From Pararhodobacter sp. CCB-MM2 (GTDB lineage: Bacteria; Pseudomonadota; Alphaproteobacteria; Rhodobacterales; Rhodobacteraceae): 64,000 nucleotides of DNA. Position 1 is the first letter of the stretch; each line of letters starts with the position of its first letter. The notes below the pieces were generated by a model. It made no database searches and had not been told where the DNA came from. It worked only from the letters and a program-made list of their open reading frames with translations. The position numbers were made by a program, and so were the translations under genes. Below are positions 36,657 through 45,234 of the stretch, one piece after another. The stretch spans positions 1 to 64,000 of the forward strand of contig NZ_LRRR01000011.1 of the NCBI RefSeq assembly GCF_001691415.1, given 5' to 3'.

Positions 36657-39600
36657 AATCTCGCGTCTCTTAGGGCGTGGCATTCAAGCGAAGCCTGAAC
36701 CAGAACGTCATGCTGCCGAATCCGCCCAAGTCCTACCGACCCCGGATCGACAGTCAGAGAAACTTACCGCGTCATCGGGTTCCGCAGGCAGTGCAACTGA
36801 AGCTCGGGACCGTACGGCTCCAGATGAGGGAGGTCCTTTCAAGCCAAACGGTCAAGATACTCAGATTGATGCGCGTGAAGACCAAGGACCGCTGACAACG
36901 TCTGAACTACGCATGATTCTGGAGGGAACGGTCGACGACTTGGCGCATTTTGCTGCCTCTCATCGTGTTCATGCCACGGACGCAAAGGGGGACACACCGC
37001 TCCACATAGCAGCATGCATTGGCAATCTTGTGCTTTGTGACTTGTTCGTGCGTTCTGGTTCCGATCCTCGGGCCTTGAATAATGAACAGCAAACACCCGC
37101 CGACATCGCTCTGGCAGAGGGCCACAGTCTCGCCGCACAGCTTCTATACTCGCTTATTGGCGAACCGCTACCGCCTGAACAGCTTGAAAGTGTTCAAGAG
37201 AACCCGAAAGACGGCATCACTGCGGCTTTGCTCGAGGGCGATTCTAGGGCGACATCTCCGTCTCCAGACGGATCGGTGCGAGATGAAGCAGTTCAGAGGG
37301 CACGCGACGGGCTCGCGAGCTCGTCTTGGTCAGAAGAGCGGGTCCAGCGCCTCATGGCACTTTGGACCGAAGGCCAGAGCGCCAACCAAATTGCGCGTGA
37401 GTTGGGCGGCGTAAGTCGCAATGCCGTCCTGAGCAAACTGTTTCGGCTCGGAATACTGAACGAATCGCGCCCGGACGTGGATTCACCTGAAGGTCAACAG
37501 ATACCTGTCGATTCCGACGCCCCTTCGAACCCGCCGGAAGAACCTAGCAAAGTCAGGCTCCGGCTTTTCACTCCAGCCGGTGAGCAGCGACCCCAGAACG
37601 CCGACGCCAAAACGCTGCGTCAATGGCACGCCGGAACATTCTGGACTGCCGCAAGGATCGACGTTCTAAAACGGATGTGGTTGGACGGTAAAAGTGCCCG
37701 CGAGATCGCAAGGTCATTCGGAGGAGTTCTGACACCCGGTGCAGTGCTGTTTGAACTCCACAGACTTGGCATACATGACCGTGCCAGAGGACAAACAGAC
37801 CCACTCACGAATGAGTTCCCGGATTTTTCGTCCAAGGCAGAGCCGTCGCATCCCGTCGAGTTCACACGAGATAGCGTGACATCAGGCAGTCCGGTGCAGC
37901 ATGCAGAACTCGAGGATCTACTGAGTTTCGAAGCCGAAGAAGAACCTGAAAAATTCTTTGACAAGACTGAAAACCAGACGGCCTCAGGAGCATTCGTCGC
38001 GGTGCTTAACTCATCGCCGGCAGTTTTGGATGATGAGGCCGCTGATTGGGAACTTGATCTCTCACCCGTACCGATCGCCGGAGAGGGCATCGGCTCCAGC
38101 GCCGCGGCGCAGACCGATCAGGGTGGAGAGAGTGACTTCCTTCAGGTCCGGAACCGCGGCCGAAAATCGGTCAAACGAGTGGTCGTCCAAAGCGGCACGC
38201 GCATGTCGATCGACTCAGATCTCTGCCTCACATGGGCGGAGGAGATTCTGGCAAAAGGTCACTGCTCCCTCGACGATATCGACCGTCTGGTCGCTCTTTC
38301 CGAAGGGAATGGTGATCTCGAAGAACTGCGTGCCAATCTCCAGCGCAATTTGGAAGCAGCGGGCTTCGATATCTCTCAGGCGACGGGGCATGATACCGAG
38401 CTCTGGGACGCGGTTTCGGACACATCGTCCCATGACCTTGCTGACGCGATGAAGGCAGCCCTTACGCGTCGGACGCGGCTGCCCGGAACACAGCGATTCG
38501 TCATGGAGAAATCAGAAGAGCTGCAACTGCTTGAGCCAATGATGCGGGCCAAGCAAGAACTCCAGCTAGGTATCTTGGGCTCCGAGACCGCCGTCCAAAC
38601 GATTCTCGACGTCATGGACAGCATTCGCGACGGGGCGCGCGACCCCAATTCGGTCTCCCTGAGAACCATCATTCCCTCGCGTCCGGACCATGCCGAGACT
38701 TCAGAGGTAATGGCCGCCGTGGAAGCCCTGAGGTCATGGCAAACCACCGGCCGAGTGATGGACGGCAAACGAAGAAGAGAGGCACTCGCTGCGCTCGAGG
38801 CGTTGGATCTATCTCTGGCATTCCAGAAGGAGTTGGTCCGCCGAATGGAACAGTTCCCGGCGTGCCAAGCCTGGGCCAGTCAGTTGGAAGCCGAAATACT
38901 GATCTCCGAATCTGCTACCGAACACCTGATCCGCGAGCATCTGCCATACGTCCGGCGTTTTGCCTCGCGGAACGTAGATGAAGGCGAGGACCCAGAGGAC
39001 GTCTTCCAAGTCGCCTTCATGGGTCTGCAGCGTTCCACTAGGCGATTTGATCCCGAACGTGGCTATCGCTTCCTCATCTACGCCACTTACTGGATGCGAC
39101 AGGCCGTCATGCGATGGCGCGCAGATGAAGGCACGGCGATCCGCATCCCCGTGCATCGGAACGAGAAGATCACCAAGCTCGATCGCGCTTTGGAGAAGCT
39201 GGACGTTCGGGTCAGCGGCGCCATCTCCGACCTCGAACTCGCCGAAGAGCTCGAATGGACAATCGACGAGGTCAGGCAGTTCCGCGACATCCCGCGTGAA
39301 GCCGAATATCCCGTAAGCCTTGACGAATGGGACAACCTGCTGCCCGAGCCTTCAGAAGTGGATGTCTTCGACGAGGCGGAAACCGAAAGGATTGTGACAG
39401 AAGCACTAGCTGACTTGCCGGAACGTCAGGCTGATGTGATCCGGATGCGCTTCGGGATAGGACGCGAGACCGACATGACACTCGAGGAAATCGGTCAGAT
39501 CTACGGCGTGACGCGCGAGCGCATTCGTCAGATCGAAGCGAAGGGCCTCGATCGACTTGCCCACCCGGGCCGCAAGCGTCGGCTCCAAGAGTTGCTGGGC

Positions 39601-39855
39601 TACGACAGCAGCCGCGGGTCGAAGTCTTACTCTTCGACTGCGCAAGAGCAGCACAGCCCAGCGGAACCGAAGGAAAAGAGGCAATCACCGGCGTCTTGGT
39701 CTGAAAGTCGGGTAGGTCGTCTCAGAGAACTCTGGGCAGCCGGTTTGAGCGCAAGTGAGATTGCGCAGGAACTGGGGGGAACCAGCCGAAATGCAGTGAT
39801 TGGAAAGCTGAGCCGCCTCGGTCTAGCAGACTCCGACAGGGAGCAAAGCCAATGA
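36640..39855 (+). CDS. Ankyrin / GcrA-like / sigma-70 multidomain transcription factor
   Basis: A 1071-residue protein of unusual build. It has a polar N-terminus and one or two ankyrin-like repeats (~112-175, DTPLHIAACIGN). A GcrA-like helix-turn-helix (~228-274, WSEERVQRLMALWTEGQSA) and a second, divergent one (~333-380) follow. After an acidic linker comes a region 1.1-like helical part (~527-578). A full sigma-70 core is next: region 2 at ~763-845 (YATYWMRQAVMRWRADEG, IRIPVH), region 3 at ~850-885, and region 4 at ~922-985 (LPERQADVIRMRFGIG, VTRERIRQIEAKG). The C-terminus (~1018-1065) is a third, canonical GcrA domain. It should recruit RNA polymerase to element-specific promoters. The ATG follows AGCGAGG and lies inside the regulator gene; the stop overlaps the ATPase gene by 4 bases. 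I know no named family with this order. Confidence 0.8.
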   Translation: MKFMDRISRLLGRGIQAKPEPERHAAESAQVLPTPDRQSEKLTASSGSAGSATEARDRTAPDEGGPFKPNGQDTQIDAREDQGPLTTSELRMILEGTVDDLAHFAASHRVHATDAKGDTPLHIAACIGNLVLCDLFVRSGSDPRALNNEQQTPADIALAEGHSLAAQLLYSLIGEPLPPEQLESVQENPKDGITAALLEGDSRATSPSPDGSVRDEAVQRARDGLASSSWSEERVQRLMALWTEGQSANQIARELGGVSRNAVLSKLFRLGILNESRPDVDSPEGQQIPVDSDAPSNPPEEPSKVRLRLFTPAGEQRPQNADAKTLRQWHAGTFWTAARIDVLKRMWLDGKSAREIARSFGGVLTPGAVLFELHRLGIHDRARGQTDPLTNEFPDFSSKAEPSHPVEFTRDSVTSGSPVQHAELEDLLSFEAEEEPEKFFDKTENQTASGAFVAVLNSSPAVLDDEAADWELDLSPVPIAGEGIGSSAAAQTDQGGESDFLQVRNRGRKSVKRVVVQSGTRMSIDSDLCLTWAEEILAKGHCSLDDIDRLVALSEGNGDLEELRANLQRNLEAAGFDISQATGHDTELWDAVSDTSSHDLADAMKAALTRRTRLPGTQRFVMEKSEELQLLEPMMRAKQELQLGILGSETAVQTILDVMDSIRDGARDPNSVSLRTIIPSRPDHAETSEVMAAVEALRSWQTTGRVMDGKRRREALAALEALDLSLAFQKELVRRMEQFPACQAWASQLEAEILISESATEHLIREHLPYVRRFASRNVDEGEDPEDVFQVAFMGLQRSTRRFDPERGYRFLIYATYWMRQAVMRWRADEGTAIRIPVHRNEKITKLDRALEKLDVRVSGAISDLELAEELEWTIDEVRQFRDIPREAEYPVSLDEWDNLLPEPSEVDVFDEAETERIVTEALADLPERQADVIRMRFGIGRETDMTLEEIGQIYGVTRERIRQIEAKGLDRLAHPGRKRRLQELLGYDSSRGSKSYSSTAQEQHSPAEPKEKRQSPASWSESRVGRLRELWAAGLSASEIAQELGGTSRNAVIGKLSRLGLADSDREQSQ

Positions 39856-41354
39856 CTGTACGAAATGCACCTCCACATGCCGGTTCGATGCTCGAATCGT
39901 TGCGCGGGCTCGGCTACGCGCCTCCCACCGCACTAGCCGATCTGGTCGACAATTCCATCGCCGCAAATGCACGCGACGTTGCAGTTCATCTTGAGTGGGC
40001 CGGCCCGGAGAGCTGGGTGAGAATCGTCGATGACGGCGACGGCATGGACGACGCGGCTCTGGAGGCCGGCATGCGCCTTGGTGCTCGCGATCCCAGGGCC
40101 GAACGCGCCGCAACTGACCTTGGGCGCTTCGGCCTGGGCCTGAAGACGGCCAGCTTCTCTCAAGCTCGACGCCTGACCGTTGCCAGTCGGAAGGAAGGTG
40201 GACCGGTCGTTTGCTTGCGCTGGGACCTCGATCTTATTGGTCAGGAACCAGGCGCCGAGTGGCCGCTGTTCGAGGGGCCGGCGCCGGGATCAGAGCATCT
40301 GCTCGCGCCGCTCGACCAGATGGCCCACGGAACTGTCGTCCTCTGGGAAAAACTGGACCGTATCGTGACCGATGGCTTCGCGGCCACCGACATGATCGAG
40401 CTCGCGGATCGCGTGGAGGCGCATCTTGCGATGACATTCCATCGCCTCATCGAAGGCCAACTGCCCACGCTGCGCCTCGCTCTCAATGGCCGAGCGTTGA
40501 AGCCTTGGGACCCATACCTCATCGGTCATCCCGGCAAGGCTCTCGAAAGCCCCGAGTATAGGATACTCCACACCACCGGCGTCACCGCGCAATGCCACGT
40601 CCTTCCGCATCGCGACATGCTCGGCACTGCCGAACCAGAAGAGGCGGCGGGGCCCGGAGGATGGACGCAGCAGGAAGGTTTCTATGTGTACCGCAACAGG
40701 CGTCTCCTTCTCGCTGGGGGTTGGCTTGGCCTCGGCGATGGCGGCAAGCCATGGCCGCGCGATGAAGCTCACAGGCTCGCTCGTATCCGGGTCGACATCC
40801 CGAACAGCGCGGATGCCGATTGGAAGATCAATGTTCTGAAATCGACGGCCAGCCCGCCGGTGCGCCTGCGATCCCAGCTTCATCGTCTCGCAACAGAAAC
40901 ACGCGACACGGCGCGGCGGGTCTTCGCCCCCCCGGGACACGTGACCCCGGCCTCAGGCACGCGCTCGAACGGAGTCGACGAAGCATGGCAGGCGCGGCGG
41001 GCGGCACAAGGAACGTCCTACCGGATCGCTCGTGACCATGATCTTGTTGCCTCGATCCTCGATCGCGCCGGCCCACTCAAGTCCGACATTCTCGCTCTTC
41101 TGAGACTGATCGAGGAGACAGTTCCCGTGCAGCGCATCTGGCTGGACACGGCAGAAGACAAGGAGACGCCGAGAACTGGTTTCGCCGGCGCGGCCGCCAA
41201 TGAAGTGATGGAGACACTTTCTTCGATGTTTGAAGCACTGGTGAAGTTCCGCGGCCTAAGCCCGACCGAGGCGCGTGAGCGGCTCGGTCGCACGCCCCCA
41301 TTCGACCGGCACCTCGATCTGGTTGCAGCCCTCGAAGTGAAAGACACCCAATGA
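39852..41354 (+). CDS. GHKL/Hsp90-like (MORC/MutL-type) ATPase of the defence operon
   Basis: This 500-residue protein has an N-terminal GHKL ATPase fold. The N box is LADLVDNSIAANA (near 27-40), the G1 motif VDDGDGMDD (near 58-66), and the G2/lid GRFGLGLKTASFSQ (near 93-106). The middle resembles a transducer domain; a helical C-terminus follows. Prokaryotic MORC/MutL-like ATPases were placed in restriction-type operons with Z1 ATPases and nucleases by comparative genomics. They are thought to clamp DNA on ATP-driven dimerisation. Start and stop both overlap their neighbours by 4 bases (ATGA), which means tight translational coupling with the sigma-type factor and the Z1 protein. Confidence 0.9.
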   Translation: MTVRNAPPHAGSMLESLRGLGYAPPTALADLVDNSIAANARDVAVHLEWAGPESWVRIVDDGDGMDDAALEAGMRLGARDPRAERAATDLGRFGLGLKTASFSQARRLTVASRKEGGPVVCLRWDLDLIGQEPGAEWPLFEGPAPGSEHLLAPLDQMAHGTVVLWEKLDRIVTDGFAATDMIELADRVEAHLAMTFHRLIEGQLPTLRLALNGRALKPWDPYLIGHPGKALESPEYRILHTTGVTAQCHVLPHRDMLGTAEPEEAAGPGGWTQQEGFYVYRNRRLLLAGGWLGLGDGGKPWPRDEAHRLARIRVDIPNSADADWKINVLKSTASPPVRLRSQLHRLATETRDTARRVFAPPGHVTPASGTRSNGVDEAWQARRAAQGTSYRIARDHDLVASILDRAGPLKSDILALLRLIEETVPVQRIWLDTAEDKETPRTGFAGAAANEVMETLSSMFEALVKFRGLSPTEARERLGRTPPFDRHLDLVAALEVKDTQ

Positions 41355-44245
41355 CAATTTCAAACCAGAAGGCCTTCGATTCAATCCTTTCAATGGCTCA
41401 GAACATGCTCCGCCTCGCCGCGGAACGCGCTCAGAGTCCTGTCACGCCGGAAATGATCGAGAAGGAGCTGACCAAGCTCTCGATCATGATGGAGGACGAT
41501 TTCGCTCTTGTTGATCGGGACTCGCTCGTCGATGAACTGATCCGTCGTTCAAGCCGTACAGTGGGCAAGAACGCCACCCTGTCGAGCGGTGAGGACCATG
41601 TCGCCTGGCTTGATGCAGAAAGGAAGAAGGGCTGGACCTATTGGCAGCGCTATTCGGAATACATGGAATCGCGTATCCCGTGGACGGCCCTCGATGCCCT
41701 CGATGTCGCTACTGACGAAGTCCTTTCCCAGCTCGAAGACCCGACCCGGGAAGGCGCATGGGATCGTCGCGGACTGGTCGTGGGCCACGTTCAATCAGGC
41801 AAGACGGGCAACTATACCGGATTGATCTGTAAGGCAGCCGACGCCGGTTACAAGATCATCATCGTGCTGGCCGGCCTGCACAACAACTTGAGAGCCCAGA
41901 CCCAAATCCGTCTCGACGAGGGATTCCTCGGATTTGCCACCATCGCTGATGCCGACGAGCTTCCTGCTGTAGGGGTGGGGCTGATCGACAAGGATGTGTC
42001 GGTACGTCCCAACGCTGCAACAAATCGAAGCGACAAGGGCGACTTCAACACTGCGGTTGCGGCCAAGATGAACATCAGTCCGGAACAGCGTCCCTGGTTG
42101 TTTGTGGTAAAAAAGAACAAAACCGTCCTCGAGCGCCTTCTGCACTGGATACGCAACCGCGTCGCCAATCATGTCGACCCCGAAACCGGACGCAAAATAG
42201 TTACCAATCTACCGCTGCTCGTTATCGACGACGAGTCGGATCACGGATCGGTCGACACCGGTGAGGATGTCGTCGATGAGTCTGGCGCCCCGGATCTCGA
42301 GCATGAGCCCAAAACCATCAACAGGTTGATCCGGTCGATCCTCCACCATTTCTCGCGGAAGGCCTATGTCGGCTATACGGCGACGCCTTTCGCGAACATC
42401 TTCATTCATGACCGCGGGGAAACCGTGAAGCACGGACCGGACCTTTTCCCGGCAGCCTTCATCACCAACCTCGCAGCCCCATCGAACTATGTCGGACCCG
42501 GACGCGTCTTCGGATCGGCTTCAAGCACGCCCGAAGAGCTGCCGCTCGTACGCCCTTTGATGGAAGAAGAATTCCAGTCGTGGATGCCTAGCAAGACCAC
42601 GACATCTCCGGAAATCAAGCCACACAGAAACGGACACCAGCCGCGTTGGAAAGGTGAAGACCGTGTGCCGGATTCGCTCGCAGAGGCAATCCGCTCCTTC
42701 CTATATGCCTGTGCCGTGAGGAAGCTGCGCGGACAGGGAAGCAAACACTCATCGATGCTCGTCCACGTGACCCGCTTCACCTCGGTACAGACCGCTGTCG
42801 TCAACCAGGTCGCAGAGTACGTGCGGGATCTGAAGGGCCGCTACACCCGCGGCATCGAGCTTGCGGCCCTCGAGGCGTCCATGCGCAAGGAATATGGAAA
42901 TACCTTCCGACTAGGCATGCAGGGAATCCGCTCTGCACTCGTTGAAGGTGAAACGTTGGAGGATTTTTCTTGGGAGGATATTCGTACCGTCATCCCCGAC
43001 ATCCTGTCCGACATTCGCGTGCGCGAGATCAACGGCACGGCCAAGGATGCACTCGACTATGTCGAGAATGATGCCACCGGCCTCAAGGTGATTGCCATCG
43101 GCGGCGACAAGCTGGCGCGTGGTCTGACGCTCGAAGGTCTCTGTACGAGCTACTTCCTTCGGACCGCGCGAATGTATGACACACTCATGCAGATGGGGCG
43201 CTGGTTCGGCTACCGCGACGGCTACCTCGATGTCTGCCGCCTCTACACGTCGCAGGAAATGGTGGAGTGGTTCGGCCATATCGCCGATGCCGCCGAAGAG
43301 TTGCGTCAGGAGTTCGACAACATGGTCGCGGCCGGCGCCACACCAAAACAGTTCGGTCTGCGGGTGAAATCGCATTCGGTGCTGACGGTGACCTCTCGGG
43401 CCAAGATGAGAAACGCTCGAGCGATGCAGCTGACTTATTCGGGCGACCTTCTGCAGACTATCGTGTTCCCCAACCGCAAGGACGACATCACGGCGAACTT
43501 CAAGGCCACGGATCGGTTCATCAACGCACTCGGTCCATCGACGGATCTGAATCATCAGCATTTCGTTCCACAAGGTCAGAAGTGGAACGGTCAACTGTGG
43601 CGAGACGTACCAGCTCTGAGTGTCATCTCGTTCCTGCGGGACTACAGAACCCACCCTGCCAGTTTCCGGATCATGAGTCCGCTGATTGCGGACTTTATCG
43701 AGGAGATGAACAAGGATAGCGAGCTCACGAACTGGACAGTTGCCCTGATCGGAAAGGACACGAGCCCGGACGACAAGTACCGGAAGGTCGGCGGCTCTTC
43801 GGTCAACATGCTGAAGCGGAGGAGAACAACCGAACATGCGGATCGATATTCTATCAAGACCCTGATCTCGCCTCGCGATCAGGCCATCGATCTGACGGAA
43901 GCAGAATGGAAGGCTGCGCTCGGCCTTAGCCAGAAGACGTGGCGCAACGATACCGATCGCAATGAGGGCAAGGAGCCTCCGTCAGAGCCGAGAGGTCCGC
44001 AGATCCGTCATATTCTCGGGGAAGGAGACACCGAAGCAGGCGTCCGGGCGCGCCGGGAGCGCGGTCTCCTGATGCTCTATCTGCTAGATCCCGAGGGTGC
44101 CGAGGTCGAAGAGCTAAAGGATGCCGATCCCGTCGTCGCTTGGGCAATCAGTTTTCCGTCAAGCAACTCTGAGAGAAGGGTCTCCAATTCGAAGTACATC
44201 GCCAACAGCGTACTGTGGGGAGGCCTCAATGAGTGGGTGGACTGA
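41351..44245 (+). CDS. Z1 domain superfamily 2-type ATPase/endonuclease partner
   Basis: This 964-residue P-loop protein has Walker A GHVQSGKTGNYTGL (near 145-158) and Walker B with VIDDESDHGS (near 290). The motif III-like YTATPFANIF lies near 341, and the Z1 domain spans roughly 400-680 (RMYDTLMQMGRWFGYRDGY near 610). It is a helicase-like motor known from MORC-Z1 restriction-type operons. It presumably translocates or remodels DNA for the nuclease subunits. The length agrees with other Z1 proteins (900-1000 residues). The ATG overlaps the stop of the GHKL ATPase gene; its own 3' end overlaps the next start by 17 bases. Confidence 0.92.
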   Translation: MTISNQKAFDSILSMAQNMLRLAAERAQSPVTPEMIEKELTKLSIMMEDDFALVDRDSLVDELIRRSSRTVGKNATLSSGEDHVAWLDAERKKGWTYWQRYSEYMESRIPWTALDALDVATDEVLSQLEDPTREGAWDRRGLVVGHVQSGKTGNYTGLICKAADAGYKIIIVLAGLHNNLRAQTQIRLDEGFLGFATIADADELPAVGVGLIDKDVSVRPNAATNRSDKGDFNTAVAAKMNISPEQRPWLFVVKKNKTVLERLLHWIRNRVANHVDPETGRKIVTNLPLLVIDDESDHGSVDTGEDVVDESGAPDLEHEPKTINRLIRSILHHFSRKAYVGYTATPFANIFIHDRGETVKHGPDLFPAAFITNLAAPSNYVGPGRVFGSASSTPEELPLVRPLMEEEFQSWMPSKTTTSPEIKPHRNGHQPRWKGEDRVPDSLAEAIRSFLYACAVRKLRGQGSKHSSMLVHVTRFTSVQTAVVNQVAEYVRDLKGRYTRGIELAALEASMRKEYGNTFRLGMQGIRSALVEGETLEDFSWEDIRTVIPDILSDIRVREINGTAKDALDYVENDATGLKVIAIGGDKLARGLTLEGLCTSYFLRTARMYDTLMQMGRWFGYRDGYLDVCRLYTSQEMVEWFGHIADAAEELRQEFDNMVAAGATPKQFGLRVKSHSVLTVTSRAKMRNARAMQLTYSGDLLQTIVFPNRKDDITANFKATDRFINALGPSTDLNHQHFVPQGQKWNGQLWRDVPALSVISFLRDYRTHPASFRIMSPLIADFIEEMNKDSELTNWTVALIGKDTSPDDKYRKVGGSSVNMLKRRRTTEHADRYSIKTLISPRDQAIDLTEAEWKAALGLSQKTWRNDTDRNEGKEPPSEPRGPQIRHILGEGDTEAGVRARRERGLLMLYLLDPEGAEVEELKDADPVVAWAISFPSSNSERRVSNSKYIANSVLWGGLNEWVD

Positions 44246-45233
44246 AGACGGGCTCGCTCGAGCGTGGAGAGCACTCACGCGCCGGGAAGCCGATGAAGAC
44301 TGGCGCTTTGTCCATCTCACCGAAATAGGCACTGTCTCGGTCGAGGCGGGTTGTCACTTTCCCCTCGGGCGCGAAGCGCTGATCGTCGCCTTTCCTGGAT
44401 CATGGCCAGTCAATCCGGCAAGGCTGCCCGAAGGTAAAGGCTTCGACGTTTCTTGCATCGAAGGTCAGACCGTCTTTGCCGGGAAGACCGCCATCGCCCT
44501 TGTGAGGCGGCCTGAGGGGTCGCCGGATATTTTCGCCATCATGGCCGTCGATGTCTTGAGGACGCTGGAAACCGCAGCCGACGCCGCAAACCGCGACGTG
44601 ATGGACGCTTTCATCGAGCGTGTCATGGAGTGGCAGGCGTTCATGGCTCGATCGCACCGCCCACTCTCGTCCGACGCGCAGATCGGCCTGCTCGGTGAGC
44701 TGTGGCTGCTCAGGCTGCTCACGGACACTTCCCTCGGTGCCGGTGCTCTAGACTGCTGGCAAGGGCCGTTGCGGGCGGCGCAGGACTTCCACGTTCGGGG
44801 TGGCGCGATAGAGGTGAAGAGCACGGTCCGGACCGGCAGCTTCCTTGCGCGGATCAACAGCATCGAGCAGCTGGATTGTGACAGGGCGCCCAACTTTCTG
44901 TGCGCCTTTCGCTTCGAGGAGAGTACCGACGGGATTTCGCTTGTCGGCCTTGTGAGTGAACTCCGAAAGAGGTTCGGACTGGCCGGAGTGCAACGCGGGT
45001 TCGAAGCGCTGCTCATGGTGATGGGGTACCTCCACGAGCATGCAGCGCTCTACGGGCGTACACTGTCATTGAAGGACGCAAGGGCATTCCGCGCGGAAGG
45101 TGACATGCCGCGTCTCACTCGCGCTGTGCTTCCAGCTGCCATCCGCTCAGCTGCATATGTGCTCGACCTCGACGCGCTCGAAGTCCCCTCGATCGGAATT
45201 TCCGAATTGATCAACGAATTTGAACTGGATTGA
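44229..45233 (+). CDS. PD-(D/E)XK motif protein (DUF4420 type)
   Basis: This 334-residue protein belongs to the PD-(D/E)XK-type family linked to Z1 ATPases. The candidate nuclease core includes a Glu before an alpha/beta segment (QIGLLGELWLLRLL, near 153), and the E-x-K step AIEVKSTVRTGS near 192, with an upstream acidic residue in LDCWQGP. It is the probable DNA-cleaving subunit of the operon. It begins inside the last 17 bases of the Z1 gene, and its stop (TGA) lies 1 base before the AIPR start. The start is the ATG of MSGWTEDGLARAWRA; longer frames would extend back through the Z1 gene. Confidence 0.88.
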   Translation: MSGWTEDGLARAWRALTRREADEDWRFVHLTEIGTVSVEAGCHFPLGREALIVAFPGSWPVNPARLPEGKGFDVSCIEGQTVFAGKTAIALVRRPEGSPDIFAIMAVDVLRTLETAADAANRDVMDAFIERVMEWQAFMARSHRPLSSDAQIGLLGELWLLRLLTDTSLGAGALDCWQGPLRAAQDFHVRGGAIEVKSTVRTGSFLARINSIEQLDCDRAPNFLCAFRFEESTDGISLVGLVSELRKRFGLAGVQRGFEALLMVMGYLHEHAALYGRTLSLKDARAFRAEGDMPRLTRAVLPAAIRSAAYVLDLDALEVPSIGISELINEFELD

Positions 45234-45234
45234 C

